In this document: positions 8,228 through 17,176 of the stretch, one piece after another | Layout of the letters: each line of letters opens with the position of its first letter | How positions within the stretch are numbered: position 1 is the stretch's first letter | Source of the DNA: Chloroflexota bacterium | GTDB lineage: Bacteria; Chloroflexota; Limnocylindria; P2-11E | Reading direction: 5' to 3' | NCBI GenBank assembly: GCA_005879975.1 | Contig: VBIL01000161.1 | Span: 1-39,811 of the forward strand | DNA length: 39,811 bases | Position numbers and translations under genes: made by a program | The notes under the pieces: generated by a model | What the model was told of the DNA's origin: nothing | Seen by the model: the letters and a program-made list of their open reading frames with translations, nothing else | Databases searched by the model: none

Positions 8228-9508
8228 ATGGCTGACTTCGAAGCCCGAGCTCGCAAAGTCCTCCCGCCCGTCCTTGGGCACTACACCTGGTTGCAGATCG
8301 ATCGCGGCGAAGGAAGCTGGCTCGTCACATCTGATGGCCGCCGCGTCCTGGATCTCACCTGCGGGATCGCGGTCACCGTCGTCGGACACGCGCATCCGCG
8401 CGTGGTCAAAGCGGTGACCGAGCAGGCCGCGAGGCTCATGCACATCTCCACCGGCGTCGCGAAGTACGAGTCGAGCGTCGCGCTCGCGGAGATGCTTGCG
8501 ACGGTTACGCCTCGCGGACTCGATACCGCGTTCTTTGGGAACAGCGGCGCCGAGGCGGTGGAGGGCGCGATCAAGCTGGCACGTCAGACGACCGGTCGCG
8601 AGGCGATCATCGCGTTCCGTGGCGGTTTTCACGGGCGGACCGTCGGTGCCGCGACGCTCACCACATCGAAGGCGCAGTACCGCCGCGGGTATGGCGCGCT
8701 CCTACCCGAGGTCTATGTGGCGCCGTATCCCTACGCGCTGGCGTGCGCGCTCCCGGATCCGCACGATGCCGAGGCCTGCGCCGAACACTGCTATGCGGAG
8801 CTCGAAGCGATGCTCGAGCACGAAGTGCCGCCAGAACACGTCGCCGCGATCTTTGTCGAGCCGGTGCTTGGCGAGGGCGGCTACGTCGCCGCGCCCGCGT
8901 CCTTTATCAGTCGCCTCCGCGAGCTCGCGACCAAGATCGGCGCGCTCCTCGTGTTCGACGAGGTGCAGACGGGCATGGGCCGCACCGGCGCGTGGTTCGC
9001 GGCGCAGAAGTTCGGGGTGACCCCGGACGTGATGACGCTCGCCAAGGCTCTCGGCGGTGGGATGCCGCTCGGTGCGGTGGTGTCGACGCGCGAACGCATG
9101 GAGCGGTGGCGTACCGGCACTCATGGCTCGACGTTCGGAGGAAATCCGGTGTCATGCGCATCCGGGCTCGCGACGATGCAGGTCATTCGCGACGACGGTC
9201 TTGTCGGGCGCGCCGATACGCTCGGCGCGCTCATGGTGGAGGAGCTTGCGGCACTACGATCGCATCCCCGCGTCCGTGAGATCCGCCGTTTCGGCGCGAT
9301 GGTCGCGGTCGAGTTCGACGAGAAGTCGGCGGCGAAGGCTGCGATCGCAGCCGCGCTCGAGAAAGATGTTCTGCTCATCACCTGCGGATTCCACGATCAA
9401 GTGGTCCGCTTCATTCCGGCGCTGAACATCCGCGAGGACGACCTTCGCAAAGGCGTTCGCGTCTTCGTCGAGGCCGCGCGGGCTGTACAAATCGCTGCGC
9501 CCGCTTAG
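8228..9508 (+). CDS. Class III PLP-dependent aminotransferase (4-aminobutyrate aminotransferase-like)
   Basis: 'LDLTCGIAVTVVGHAHPRVVKAV', 'FFGNSGAEAVEGAIKLAR', 'FHGRTVGAATLT', '[46 protein letters not shown]'. Confidence 0.92.
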   Translation: MADFEARARKVLPPVLGHYTWLQIDRGEGSWLVTSDGRRVLDLTCGIAVTVVGHAHPRVVKAVTEQAARLMHISTGVAKYESSVALAEMLATVTPRGLDTAFFGNSGAEAVEGAIKLARQTTGREAIIAFRGGFHGRTVGAATLTTSKAQYRRGYGALLPEVYVAPYPYALACALPDPHDAEACAEHCYAELEAMLEHEVPPEHVAAIFVEPVLGEGGYVAAPASFISRLRELATKIGALLVFDEVQTGMGRTGAWFAAQKFGVTPDVMTLAKALGGGMPLGAVVSTRERMERWRTGTHGSTFGGNPVSCASGLATMQVIRDDGLVGRADTLGALMVEELAALRSHPRVREIRRFGAMVAVEFDEKSAAKAAIAAALEKDVLLITCGFHDQVVRFIPALNIREDDLRKGVRVFVEAARAVQIAAPA

Positions 9509-9514
9509 TCAGCC

Positions 9515-9532
9515 GCGACCGCTTCCGGTCGC
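9515..9532. other. Short hairpin after the aminotransferase gene
   Basis: GCGACCG-cttc-CGGTCGC, 7-bp perfect stem 7 nt after the stop codon; no T-tract, so terminator status is uncertain. Confidence 0.4.
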
Positions 9533-9600
9533 AACGGCCAGCCCTCGTTCGCCAGTCCGATACCATATCTGGGGCCGGTGACATTGATGACCCCTAGCCC

Positions 9601-9630
9601 TTGACATCGCCTCATCGACGGGACTAAGGT
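9601..9630 (+). promoter_or_regulatory. Candidate sigma70-type promoter for the nrdJ transcript
   Basis: Perfect TTGACA at 9601-9606, 18-nt spacer, TAAGGT (TAnnnT) at 9625-9630. Confidence 0.5.
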
Positions 9631-9701
9631 CCGTTGTCTGCGCCGCTAGATGTTGGGCCTGACCGGGCGGCTGGGCCCAGATGTAGTGGTCGAGCGGGAA
9701 G

Positions 9702-9777
9702 GGTAGAAGGAGGGTCAAATAATGACCCGTCGGTCGTTCACTTCCGCGCCCATCGAAAAGCTTCTTCTCCTTCTACT
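9702..9777 (+). promoter_or_regulatory. Predicted long-range RNA stem that would sequester the leader-ORF ribosome-binding site
   Basis: 9702-9714 GGTAGAAGGAGGG is complementary to 9765-9777 TTCTCCTTCTACT: 13 contiguous pairs, 10 of them Watson-Crick. Alternative small hairpin GGGTC-AAATAAT-GACCC (9712-9728) around the start codon. Confidence 0.45.
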
Positions 9778-9817
9778 AAAGGCGATCTCGAGCGCGTCAA
9801 ACATCGCGGCTTTCTAG
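9722..9817 (+). CDS. Putative 31-aa leader/upstream ORF preceding nrdJ
   Basis: MTRRSFTSAPIEKLLLLLLKAISSASNIAAF*; SD-like AGAAGGAGGG at 9705-9714, 7 nt before ATG; stop TAG (9815-9817) overlaps the AGGGGG SD-like sequence of nrdJ (9816-9821). Absent from the ORF track. Confidence 0.5.
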   Translation: MTRRSFTSAPIEKLLLLLLKAISSASNIAAF

Positions 9818-9829
9818 GGGGCAATACCC

Positions 9830-12628
9830 ATGGCTATCGCCGACCTTGCGCAGGAGTCCGTTCAACGCGCCGAGCCGCGGGGTCTTCGGTTCACCCGCCG
9901 CTTCACCCGGCCGGGTGTCCATCCGTACGACGAGCTCGAATGGGAGCTTCGTGATTCGGCAATCCCCGGCGAAGGCGGCAACGTCTTCGAGCAGAAGGGC
10001 GTCGAGGTACCCAAGTTCTGGTCGCAGACCGCGACGAACGTCGTAGCGTCCAAGTACTTCCGCGGCAAGCTCGGCTCGCCGGTCCGCGAGTGGAGCGTCA
10101 AGCAGATGGTCGACCGCGTGGTCGACACGATCGCGCGCGCGGGCCTGCAAGGCGGCTACTTCGCGAGTGAGGCCGACCGTGACATCTTCGCCGACGAGCT
10201 CAAATACCTCATGGTCCACCAGAACGCGTCCTTCAACTCACCGGTGTGGTTCAACATCGGCGTCGAAGGCGTCCCCCAACAGGCGTCAGCCTGCTTCATC
10301 CTGTCCGTCGAGGACGACATGCACTCGATCCTCGACTGGTTCGGGAACGAAGGGATCATCTTCAAGGGCGGCTCCGGGTCCGGGGTCAACGTCTCGAGGA
10401 TCCGCAGTCAGCGGGAGCAGCTCTCCGGTGGCGGATACGCGTCGGGTCCGGTGTCGTTCATGCGCGGCGCGGACTCTGTTGCCGGCTCGATAAAGTCCGG
10501 CGGGACGACGCGGCGCGCGGCGAAGATGGTGATCCTCGACGCCGACCACCCGGACGTGCACGAATTCATTTGGTGCAAGGCCAAGGAAGAGAAGAAGGCC
10601 TGGGCCCTCGGCGAGATGGGCTACGACATGAGCCTCAACGGCGAGGCCTGGCACTCCATCCAGTTCCAGAACGCCAACAACTCCGTCCGTGTCACCGACG
10701 AGTTCATGAAGAAGGCCAAGGCCGACGAGGACTGGGAGCTTACCGCGCGTGTCAGCGGAGCGGTCCTCGAGACGGTGAAGGCTCGTGCGCTGCTTCGCGA
10801 GATCGCGGAGGCCGCGTGGGAATGCGGCGATCCGGGCATGCAGTTCGACACGACGATCAACGACTGGCACACGTCGCCCGAGTCGGGGCGCATCAACGGG
10901 TCTAATCCCTGTAGCGAGTACATGAGCATCGACGACTCGGCCTGCAACCTCGCGTCGATGAACCTCATGCGATTCCTCCACAGCGACGGTGAGTTCGACG
11001 TCGAGCGCTTCCGCGGTGCGGTCGAGCTCGTCTTCACCGCGCAGGAGATCCTCGTCGGCCACTCGGACTACCCGACCGCGCGGATCGCTGAGAACGCCCG
11101 GACGCACCGGCAGCTCGGACTCGGATACGCGAACCTCGGCGCGTTGCTCATGCAGCGCGGACTGCCATACGACTCGAACGAAGGTCGGGGCTATGCCGCC
11201 GCCGTGACCGCGCTGATGACCGGTGCCGCATACGCGCAGTCGGCGCGCATCGCCGAGGCGGTCGGACCGTACGAGGCGTATCCCAGGAACAGGGACGCGC
11301 ATGACCGCGTCATCCAGATGCACCGGCTGCACGCCTACCGGATCCGCGACGAGCTCTTGCCTGCGAGCCTCCTTTCGGCGGCGCGCCAGGCATGGGACGA
11401 CGCGGCAGCGTTCGGGAAGCAGAGCGGGTACCGGAATGCGCAGGCCTCGGTCCTCGCGCCGACCGGCACGATCAGTTTCATGATGGATTGCGATACGACG
11501 GGCGTCGAGCCGGACATCGCGCTCGTGAAGTTCAAGAAGCTCGTCGGCGGCGGAATGCTCAAGCTCGTCAACGGGACGGTTCCCGCCGCGTTGCGCCGGC
11601 TCGGCTACACCGAGACCGAGGCCGGTACGATCACGACCTACATCGAGCAGTACGGGATGATCGAAGGGGCGCCGGGTCTCGATCCCGAGCACCTCGCCGT
11701 ATTTGACTGCGCGTTCAAGCCGCAGAACGGCGAGCGCTCGATCCATCACATGGGTCACATCAAGATGATGGGCGCCGTCCAGCCGTTCATCTCTGGCGCG
11801 ATCAGTAAGACGGTGAATCTTCCGGAGAAGGCGAGCGTCGATGACGTCGCTGAGGCATACATGGAGGCGTGGAAGCACGGCCTGAAAGCGATCGCGATCT
11901 ACCGCGACGGCAGCAAGAAGGTCCAGCCGGTCAACACGAGCAACAAAGAAGCGAACACGAAGGCCGGCGCGACCATCGTGGAACGGATCGTCGAGGTGGC
12001 GCGACCGCCGCGCCGGCGCCTAGCTGACACGCGCGCGTCGCTCACGCATAAGTTCTCAATCGAGGGACACGAGGGCTACATCACCGTAGGGCTCTTCGAG
12101 GACAACACACCGGGCGAGCTCTTCGTGACGATGGCGAAGGAAGGTTCGACGCTCTCCGGGATGATGGACGCATTCGCGACGAGCGTGTCGCTTCTCTTCC
12201 AGTATGGCGTCCCCCTTTCGCACCTCGTCGAGAAGTTCGGTCACATGCGCTTCGAGCCCGCTGGATGGACAGGCAATCCCGAGATCGGTTTCGCGAAGTC
12301 GATCGTCGACTACGTCTTCCGCTGGTTGGGGAACCGCTTCCTTTCACAGGAGGAGCGCGCAGCGCTCGGGCTCGTTCGCACCACCGAAGTCGCCGACGTC
12401 GGGCCGCAGCTCGAGCTCCTGAACCGCGTCGTCGAGCTCGCCGCCCCGGACGCGCCTGCGCAGACCGCGAATGGCAACGGACAGACGGAGGCGCCTGCGG
12501 TCCACGCGTACCGTCGACTCAATTCCACACCCGACGCGCCGCCATGTCCGCGCTGCGGCTGGTTGACCGTTCGAAGCGGCACCTGCCACAAGTGCGAGAA
12601 CTGCGGGGAAACGACCGGGTGTAGCTAA
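9830..12628 (+). CDS. nrdJ: Vitamin B12-dependent (class II) ribonucleoside-diphosphate reductase
   Basis: 'NASFNSPVWFNIGVEGVPQQASACFILSVEDDM', 'IFKGGSGSGVNVSRIRS', 'NPCSEYMSIDDSACNLASMNL', 'APTGTISFMMDCDTTGVEPD'; zinc-ribbon C-terminus 'CPRCGWLTVRSGTCHKCENCGETTGCS'. Confidence 0.96.
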   Translation: MAIADLAQESVQRAEPRGLRFTRRFTRPGVHPYDELEWELRDSAIPGEGGNVFEQKGVEVPKFWSQTATNVVASKYFRGKLGSPVREWSVKQMVDRVVDTIARAGLQGGYFASEADRDIFADELKYLMVHQNASFNSPVWFNIGVEGVPQQASACFILSVEDDMHSILDWFGNEGIIFKGGSGSGVNVSRIRSQREQLSGGGYASGPVSFMRGADSVAGSIKSGGTTRRAAKMVILDADHPDVHEFIWCKAKEEKKAWALGEMGYDMSLNGEAWHSIQFQNANNSVRVTDEFMKKAKADEDWELTARVSGAVLETVKARALLREIAEAAWECGDPGMQFDTTINDWHTSPESGRINGSNPCSEYMSIDDSACNLASMNLMRFLHSDGEFDVERFRGAVELVFTAQEILVGHSDYPTARIAENARTHRQLGLGYANLGALLMQRGLPYDSNEGRGYAAAVTALMTGAAYAQSARIAEAVGPYEAYPRNRDAHDRVIQMHRLHAYRIRDELLPASLLSAARQAWDDAAAFGKQSGYRNAQASVLAPTGTISFMMDCDTTGVEPDIALVKFKKLVGGGMLKLVNGTVPAALRRLGYTETEAGTITTYIEQYGMIEGAPGLDPEHLAVFDCAFKPQNGERSIHHMGHIKMMGAVQPFISGAISKTVNLPEKASVDDVAEAYMEAWKHGLKAIAIYRDGSKKVQPVNTSNKEANTKAGATIVERIVEVARPPRRRLADTRASLTHKFSIEGHEGYITVGLFEDNTPGELFVTMAKEGSTLSGMMDAFATSVSLLFQYGVPLSHLVEKFGHMRFEPAGWTGNPEIGFAKSIVDYVFRWLGNRFLSQEERAALGLVRTTEVADVGPQLELLNRVVELAAPDAPAQTANGNGQTEAPAVHAYRRLNSTPDAPPCPRCGWLTVRSGTCHKCENCGETTGCS

Positions 12629-12644
12629 CTCCCTTTGTCAGGCC

Positions 12645-12668
12645 CTGGCCGACCCGCCCGTCGGTCAG
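12645..12668 (+). other. Hairpin just downstream of nrdJ (first of two)
   Basis: CTGGCCGAC-ccgccc-GTCGGTCAG, 9-bp stem with one G-U. Confidence 0.5.
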
Positions 12669-12679
12669 TTCTGCCTACT

Positions 12680-12721
12680 GCCCCGGCACTCCCTGCTCCC
12701 CTGGGGTGCCGGGGCTTTTTT
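12680..12721 (+). terminator. Rho-independent terminator of nrdJ
   Basis: GCCCCGGCAC (12680-12689) / GTGCCGGGGC (12706-12715), perfect 10-bp stem followed by TTTTTT. Confidence 0.92.
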
Positions 12722-12997
12722 GCGCAGGTGAGAAACACCGGACGAATACGTTAATTTGTGGATAACAAGTAAGGACGTTTGCTGCATCGTCCGCGCCCGA
12801 GCGTCATCCACAAGACAGACGTAAGAGTTAAGGACGTCTCAAATCAGTCGCGCGAACTACGGAACGACGCTGACACTTCGTTCGTCTAGAAGAGAAGACA
12901 GAGTCACCCGTCGAGCAGACAGCCGACCGCTATGCGGCACGCGCCTTGCTCGATCGATGGGATGAGCGGCAAGACGCTCGGGGAGGTACGAACGCAC

Positions 12998-14818
12998 ATG
13001 GCGGTCTTCGCGCGAAGCGGCGAACGAGCCTCCTCTCGCCGCGGCAGTCCCTGGAAATTTGTTCTCGCGCCGCTCGTCGTTCTGCTGATGGCGCTCGGCT
13101 TCGCGGTCGCCGCCGAAGCGGCATACGCAGAGCGTGCGCTGCCTGGGATGTCCGTTGGCGGGATCGCGATCGGATCGCTCGAGAAAGCCGCGCTCCGCGA
13201 GCACTTGGACCTGGAGCTCGCGGCGCCATGGGCTGGTGCGACGGTCACGCTCTCCGACGGTGGGACGAGTTGGCGGGCGACGAACGCGGATCTGGGGATC
13301 GCCCCCGATCTCGATGCCGCGGTCGGCGCGGCCCTCGCCTACGGCAAGACGGGCAGTGTCCTGGATCGTGTCGGCGCCTGGATCGATGCCCTGCGCGGCG
13401 AGGCCGACATCCCGTTCACGATGCGATCCCGGGGAGACGCTCTCGATCGCTGGGTCGCCGCGGCCGCCCGCGACGTCGATCGGGCGCCGGTCTCGGGTGA
13501 GCTCCGGGTGACGGCCAGGGGTCTCGAAGCCACGAAGCCGGCCCTCGGTCGTGAGGTTGACCGTGTCGCCACCGTCGCCTCACTCCTCTCGGCCGACTCC
13601 CTCGGCGACCGCGAGGTCAGGCTCCGCGTTCGCTTCGCGTATCCAGCCGTCGACGCCTCAGGTTTCGATGATGCATATGCGCTCGCGTCCGCGGTCGTGA
13701 CACCCCTCACCGTGACCGTCGAGGATCGGACATGGAATGAAGGCGCGACTGGTCTCGCGTCGCTCCTTGTCGTCGAGCGCGTCGCGGCGAAAGGCGGCGA
13801 GCTACCGGCGATCCCCGGAGAGGCGATCGCGCCGTCGGTCCGCTATCGCTACACGGTTTCGCTTGCGAACGAGCGCGTCGCGTCGTGGGTCGCGGCGCTC
13901 GGCAAGGTTCTCGATCATCCCGGCAAGTGCGCGAAGTACCAGGTGAGCGCCGAAAGCGCGGTCACCGTCATCCCGTCCGAAAGCGGAGTGCGCGTGGACC
14001 AAGCGAAGCTGCGCGCGCTCTTCCTCGAGGAGCTGCTCCGGCCCGCGGCCGGGCCCACTCGTGAGGTCGCGGCCCCAGCCACGGTCGACGCATCGGCGTT
14101 CACGACCGAACAGGCGAAAGAGCTCGCGCCGAAGCTCTCTCTGGCTTCGACCTTCACGACGTACTACCCGCCGAGCGCGTCGCGTCACGCGAACATCTCG
14201 ACTGGCGCGACGCAGTTCGACGGCGTCGTGGTCATGCCCGGGGAGACCTTCTCCTTCTGGGAGCTGCTCGGCCCGGTCACGGTCGAACGGGGATACTCGT
14301 ATGCCGGGGCGATCATCAACAACAGGTCCGACGAGAACGTGATCGGGGGCGGCCTCTGCCAGGTATCGACGACGATCTTCAACGCCATCTCGCAGCAGGG
14401 CTACGAGATCGTCGAGCGTCACGCCCACGGCTACTACATCGATCGTTATCCGATCGGCTACGACGCGGCGGTGTTCGAGCCGGGCGTGGACTTCAAGTGG
14501 CGCAACGACACCGCGAACCCGGTGTTCATCTACTCGTGGAGCGGCGACACCTGGCTCAAGATCGATGTGTGGACAATCCCGACCGGACGCAACGTCGTTG
14601 TGAGCGGGGCGACGCAGAAGAACTTCGTCCACCCAGCGCCGGACCAGCCGGCCGATCCCGCATTCCTCCGGGGAGCGAGCGTCGACGGCCGCGACGTGTT
14701 CCGCACGCGGACCGTCTACGAGAACGGCAAAGTGCTGCATCAGGACTTCTTCGCGAGCCACTACGCGCCCGTCTGGGGCGGACCGCTCCCGGCGCCCGCG
14801 ACGCCGCCGACGCCTTAA
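12998..14818 (+). CDS. VanW family protein (YoaR-like, membrane-anchored)
   Basis: N-terminal TM 'FVLAPLVVLLMALGFAVAAEAAYA'; VanW core 'NISTGATQFDGVVVMPGETFSFWELLGPVTVERGYSYAGAIINNRSDENVIGGGLCQVSTTIFNAI...HGYYIDRYPIGYDAAVFEPGVDFKWRNDT'. Start may be 12932 or 12998. Confidence 0.92.
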   Translation: MAVFARSGERASSRRGSPWKFVLAPLVVLLMALGFAVAAEAAYAERALPGMSVGGIAIGSLEKAALREHLDLELAAPWAGATVTLSDGGTSWRATNADLGIAPDLDAAVGAALAYGKTGSVLDRVGAWIDALRGEADIPFTMRSRGDALDRWVAAAARDVDRAPVSGELRVTARGLEATKPALGREVDRVATVASLLSADSLGDREVRLRVRFAYPAVDASGFDDAYALASAVVTPLTVTVEDRTWNEGATGLASLLVVERVAAKGGELPAIPGEAIAPSVRYRYTVSLANERVASWVAALGKVLDHPGKCAKYQVSAESAVTVIPSESGVRVDQAKLRALFLEELLRPAAGPTREVAAPATVDASAFTTEQAKELAPKLSLASTFTTYYPPSASRHANISTGATQFDGVVVMPGETFSFWELLGPVTVERGYSYAGAIINNRSDENVIGGGLCQVSTTIFNAISQQGYEIVERHAHGYYIDRYPIGYDAAVFEPGVDFKWRNDTANPVFIYSWSGDTWLKIDVWTIPTGRNVVVSGATQKNFVHPAPDQPADPAFLRGASVDGRDVFRTRTVYENGKVLHQDFFASHYAPVWGGPLPAPATPPTP

Positions 14819-14881
14819 CCCGCTCCGAGACCGGCCTGACAGCAGGTCGGATAACGAGCCAACAGGCAGGCCGTTAGACGC

Positions 14882-15958
14882 GTGGTGGGACGTCGGACCG
14901 CCAAGGACACAGCAGCGCTGATCGAGGAGGTCGCCCGCGGCGAGCGACTCCTCGAGGAGATCAAGGACCCTGAGCTCCGCGAGACGGTCCGGCTCGCGCT
15001 CCGCCTGCACAAGGATCCTTACAGCGGGCCCGACGCGAAGACTCGCTCCCGAATTCGGTCGCGCGTTTTCCGCACCCTGCGTCCAGGGCCGGCATCTCTC
15101 GCCGACCGCATCGCGATCACATTCGAGATCCTCGCGAAGCCCACGCCGTACGCGATGCGCGCGTTCGCGATCGCGCTCGTCGTCGTCTGCGTCGGCGCGA
15201 GCACGGCCCTCGTGAGCGCGGGCACCGTGGCGGACGACCCGCTGTATTCCGTGAAGATCGCTTCCGAGCAGGTGCGCCTCGCGCTCGCCGCGACGCCGGA
15301 AGATCGTGCGATCGTCGAGTTATCGATAGCCGAGCATCGCCTCGCCGAGGCGGCCACGCTTGCGACCGGTGGCTACGACGATGACGTGATCGTGGCGACC
15401 AGCGAGTACGGCGAGCATCTGGCCAACGCTGCGGCGGAGCTCGCGCAGGTCGAGTCCATCACCCCCGAGACCGCGACGCTCGTCACCCAGCTGCAGCAGA
15501 AGATCGACGAGCACCGCGCCACCGCGGCTGCGGTTTCCGCGCGCCTCGCCGACGATCCGACCACAGCCCCTGCCGCCGCCGCGCTGGCTGTGCTCGCGAC
15601 CACGAACGTACCTTCGCAAGACCTGAGCCCCGCCGCGGCGATCGCGGAGCAGGCGGCGGACGCGGCGGACCGGGCCGCGACTGTCGCCGAGCAGAAGGTG
15701 ACGCCGCGATCGAGCGCGGCACCGCGGGCGACGCCGACGCCGCAGCGGACCGTTGCCACCCAAGCGACGGTCGCCGCGAGGACCCAAGCGCCGCGCGCGA
15801 CCGAGACCCGGCGGGCCGAGAGCGCGCGTGAGAGCAATACAAAGAACGAGCGCGCCGCGGAATCGGCGCGGAAGGCTGCCGACGAAGCGAAGGCCGCTGC
15901 CCAGAAGGCAAAGCAAGGCAGCAAGAAAACTCCCTCACCGACACCTCACCGACGCTAG
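14882..15958 (+). CDS. DUF5667-like domain protein with one TM helix and low-complexity Ala/Thr/Pro tail
   Basis: 'MRAFAIALVVVCVGASTALVSAGTVADDPLYSVKIASEQVRLALAATPEDRAIVELSIAEHRLAEAATL' matches the DUF5667 pattern. Confidence 0.75.
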   Translation: MVGRRTAKDTAALIEEVARGERLLEEIKDPELRETVRLALRLHKDPYSGPDAKTRSRIRSRVFRTLRPGPASLADRIAITFEILAKPTPYAMRAFAIALVVVCVGASTALVSAGTVADDPLYSVKIASEQVRLALAATPEDRAIVELSIAEHRLAEAATLATGGYDDDVIVATSEYGEHLANAAAELAQVESITPETATLVTQLQQKIDEHRATAAAVSARLADDPTTAPAAAALAVLATTNVPSQDLSPAAAIAEQAADAADRAATVAEQKVTPRSSAAPRATPTPQRTVATQATVAARTQAPRATETRRAESARESNTKNERAAESARKAADEAKAAAQKAKQGSKKTPSPTPHRR

Positions 15959-15982
15959 ACGCCACGTAGCATCCCCCGCGAC

Positions 15983-17176
15983 GTGAACAGCGCACGCCGC
16001 GCCGACGCCGCCTTCCTCATCGCGATCCTCACCGGCGTCCTTTTCATCGCGTTGCTCGGGCCGCTTGGCCGCCGTCTCGAGATGGTGCACCAGAATGACT
16101 TCTCGGGCTTCTGGTCCGGACCGCGGACCGTTTTGGTCGGTGGCGATCCTTGGGACCCCACGAGCTACGTGAATACAGCGGTCGAGCTCGGGACGAAGAA
16201 GCCCGATGCGAATGTGTACGACTACATGCCGTGGGTCCTCTTCGCGCTTCTTCCGCTCGCCGCGTTGCCTCTGGAGGTCGCTGGGTGGATCTGGATGGTC
16301 CTCTCGATGGTCCTCGCGATCATCGCGCTTCGCGCACTGCTCCGCGCGTTCGTGCCGGGGCGGCCTCTGATCCATGGCGCGCTCGGGCTCGCGCTCTTCC
16401 TCGGACAGCCCGGCTTCCACGCGGTCGTCCTGGGGCAGTGGGCGCTCCTGCTCATGTCGGCGACCGCGGCGGTCGTGCTCGCTGTCCGCGCGGGTCACGC
16501 GCGACGCGCGGCCTTCGCGGCCCTCGCGTTCCTCGCGAAGCCGCAGATCTTCGTGTGGACCGCGCTGGGACTCGCCATTGCCGCGGCCTTCGACCAGCGC
16601 TACCGGCGTTTCGTCCGCTACGCGGTCGTGCTCGGCGGCGCGGTCGTGATCTGCACCTGGCTCGCCTTCCCTGAGTGGTTCCCGGCGTGGCTCGCGGACA
16701 TCCCGCCGCGGCGCACCGGTCGTTCGGCGGTTCTGTTCTCCGCGTTGGGTCAAGTGCTCGGCACGCCGGGAAGGGTGCTCGCGGTGGGGGTCATCATCGG
16801 CGGCGTCGCCCTAGCCTCGGCTTTCGTGCCTGGGAGCGATGCGTGGCTCGCGGTGTGGCTCGCGCTTTCCAGCGCGGGCGCCATCTACAGCTGGTCGTAC
16901 GACCAGGTGCTGTTATTCGTTCCACTCACGATCGCGTGTGGCGTGCTGGTCACTCACGGACGCGAACGAACGATGAGGACGCTGGCGCTCGGTGGAGCCG
17001 CCACGCTTCTCGTCGTTTCGCTGGCGTTCTATGCGATCGGGGTCATCCGACACGATGAGACCTTCAGCGTCGCGATCCCGGTCGCGTTCTTTATCGCCAT
17101 CGTGTGGTCGCTCTGGCCGTATCGCCGCAGCGCGCTAGTCCGCGAGCGCCCGGCGCAGCAGGTCCAGCCCGCCTAG
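15983..17176 (+). CDS. Polytopic membrane protein, GT87/DUF2029 family
   Basis: 'NDFSGFWSGPRTVLVGGDPWDPTSYVN...YDYMPWVLFALLPLAALPLEVAGWIWM'; many TM helices. Confidence 0.8.
   Translation: MNSARRADAAFLIAILTGVLFIALLGPLGRRLEMVHQNDFSGFWSGPRTVLVGGDPWDPTSYVNTAVELGTKKPDANVYDYMPWVLFALLPLAALPLEVAGWIWMVLSMVLAIIALRALLRAFVPGRPLIHGALGLALFLGQPGFHAVVLGQWALLLMSATAAVVLAVRAGHARRAAFAALAFLAKPQIFVWTALGLAIAAAFDQRYRRFVRYAVVLGGAVVICTWLAFPEWFPAWLADIPPRRTGRSAVLFSALGQVLGTPGRVLAVGVIIGGVALASAFVPGSDAWLAVWLALSSAGAIYSWSYDQVLLFVPLTIACGVLVTHGRERTMRTLALGGAATLLVVSLAFYAIGVIRHDETFSVAIPVAFFIAIVWSLWPYRRSALVRERPAQQVQPA

Noticed and set aside
9640-9829. Cobalamin riboswitch upstream of B12-dependent nrdJ
   Set aside because: I could not identify the conserved core or B12 box by eye. 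A structured leader exists but does not match; Infernal with the Rfam Cobalamin model would be decisive.
10286-11878. 530-aa minus-strand ORF
   Set aside because: Antisense to nrdJ, which has strong family motifs; typical high-GC shadow ORF.
12750-12840. Chromosomal replication origin
   Set aside because: Only one perfect and one near DnaA box, no dnaA/dnaN/gyrB neighbours and no extended AT-rich unwinding element.
13802-15010. 402-aa minus-strand ORF
   Set aside because: Antisense to vanW and the start of the DUF5667 gene; Arg-rich shadow translation.
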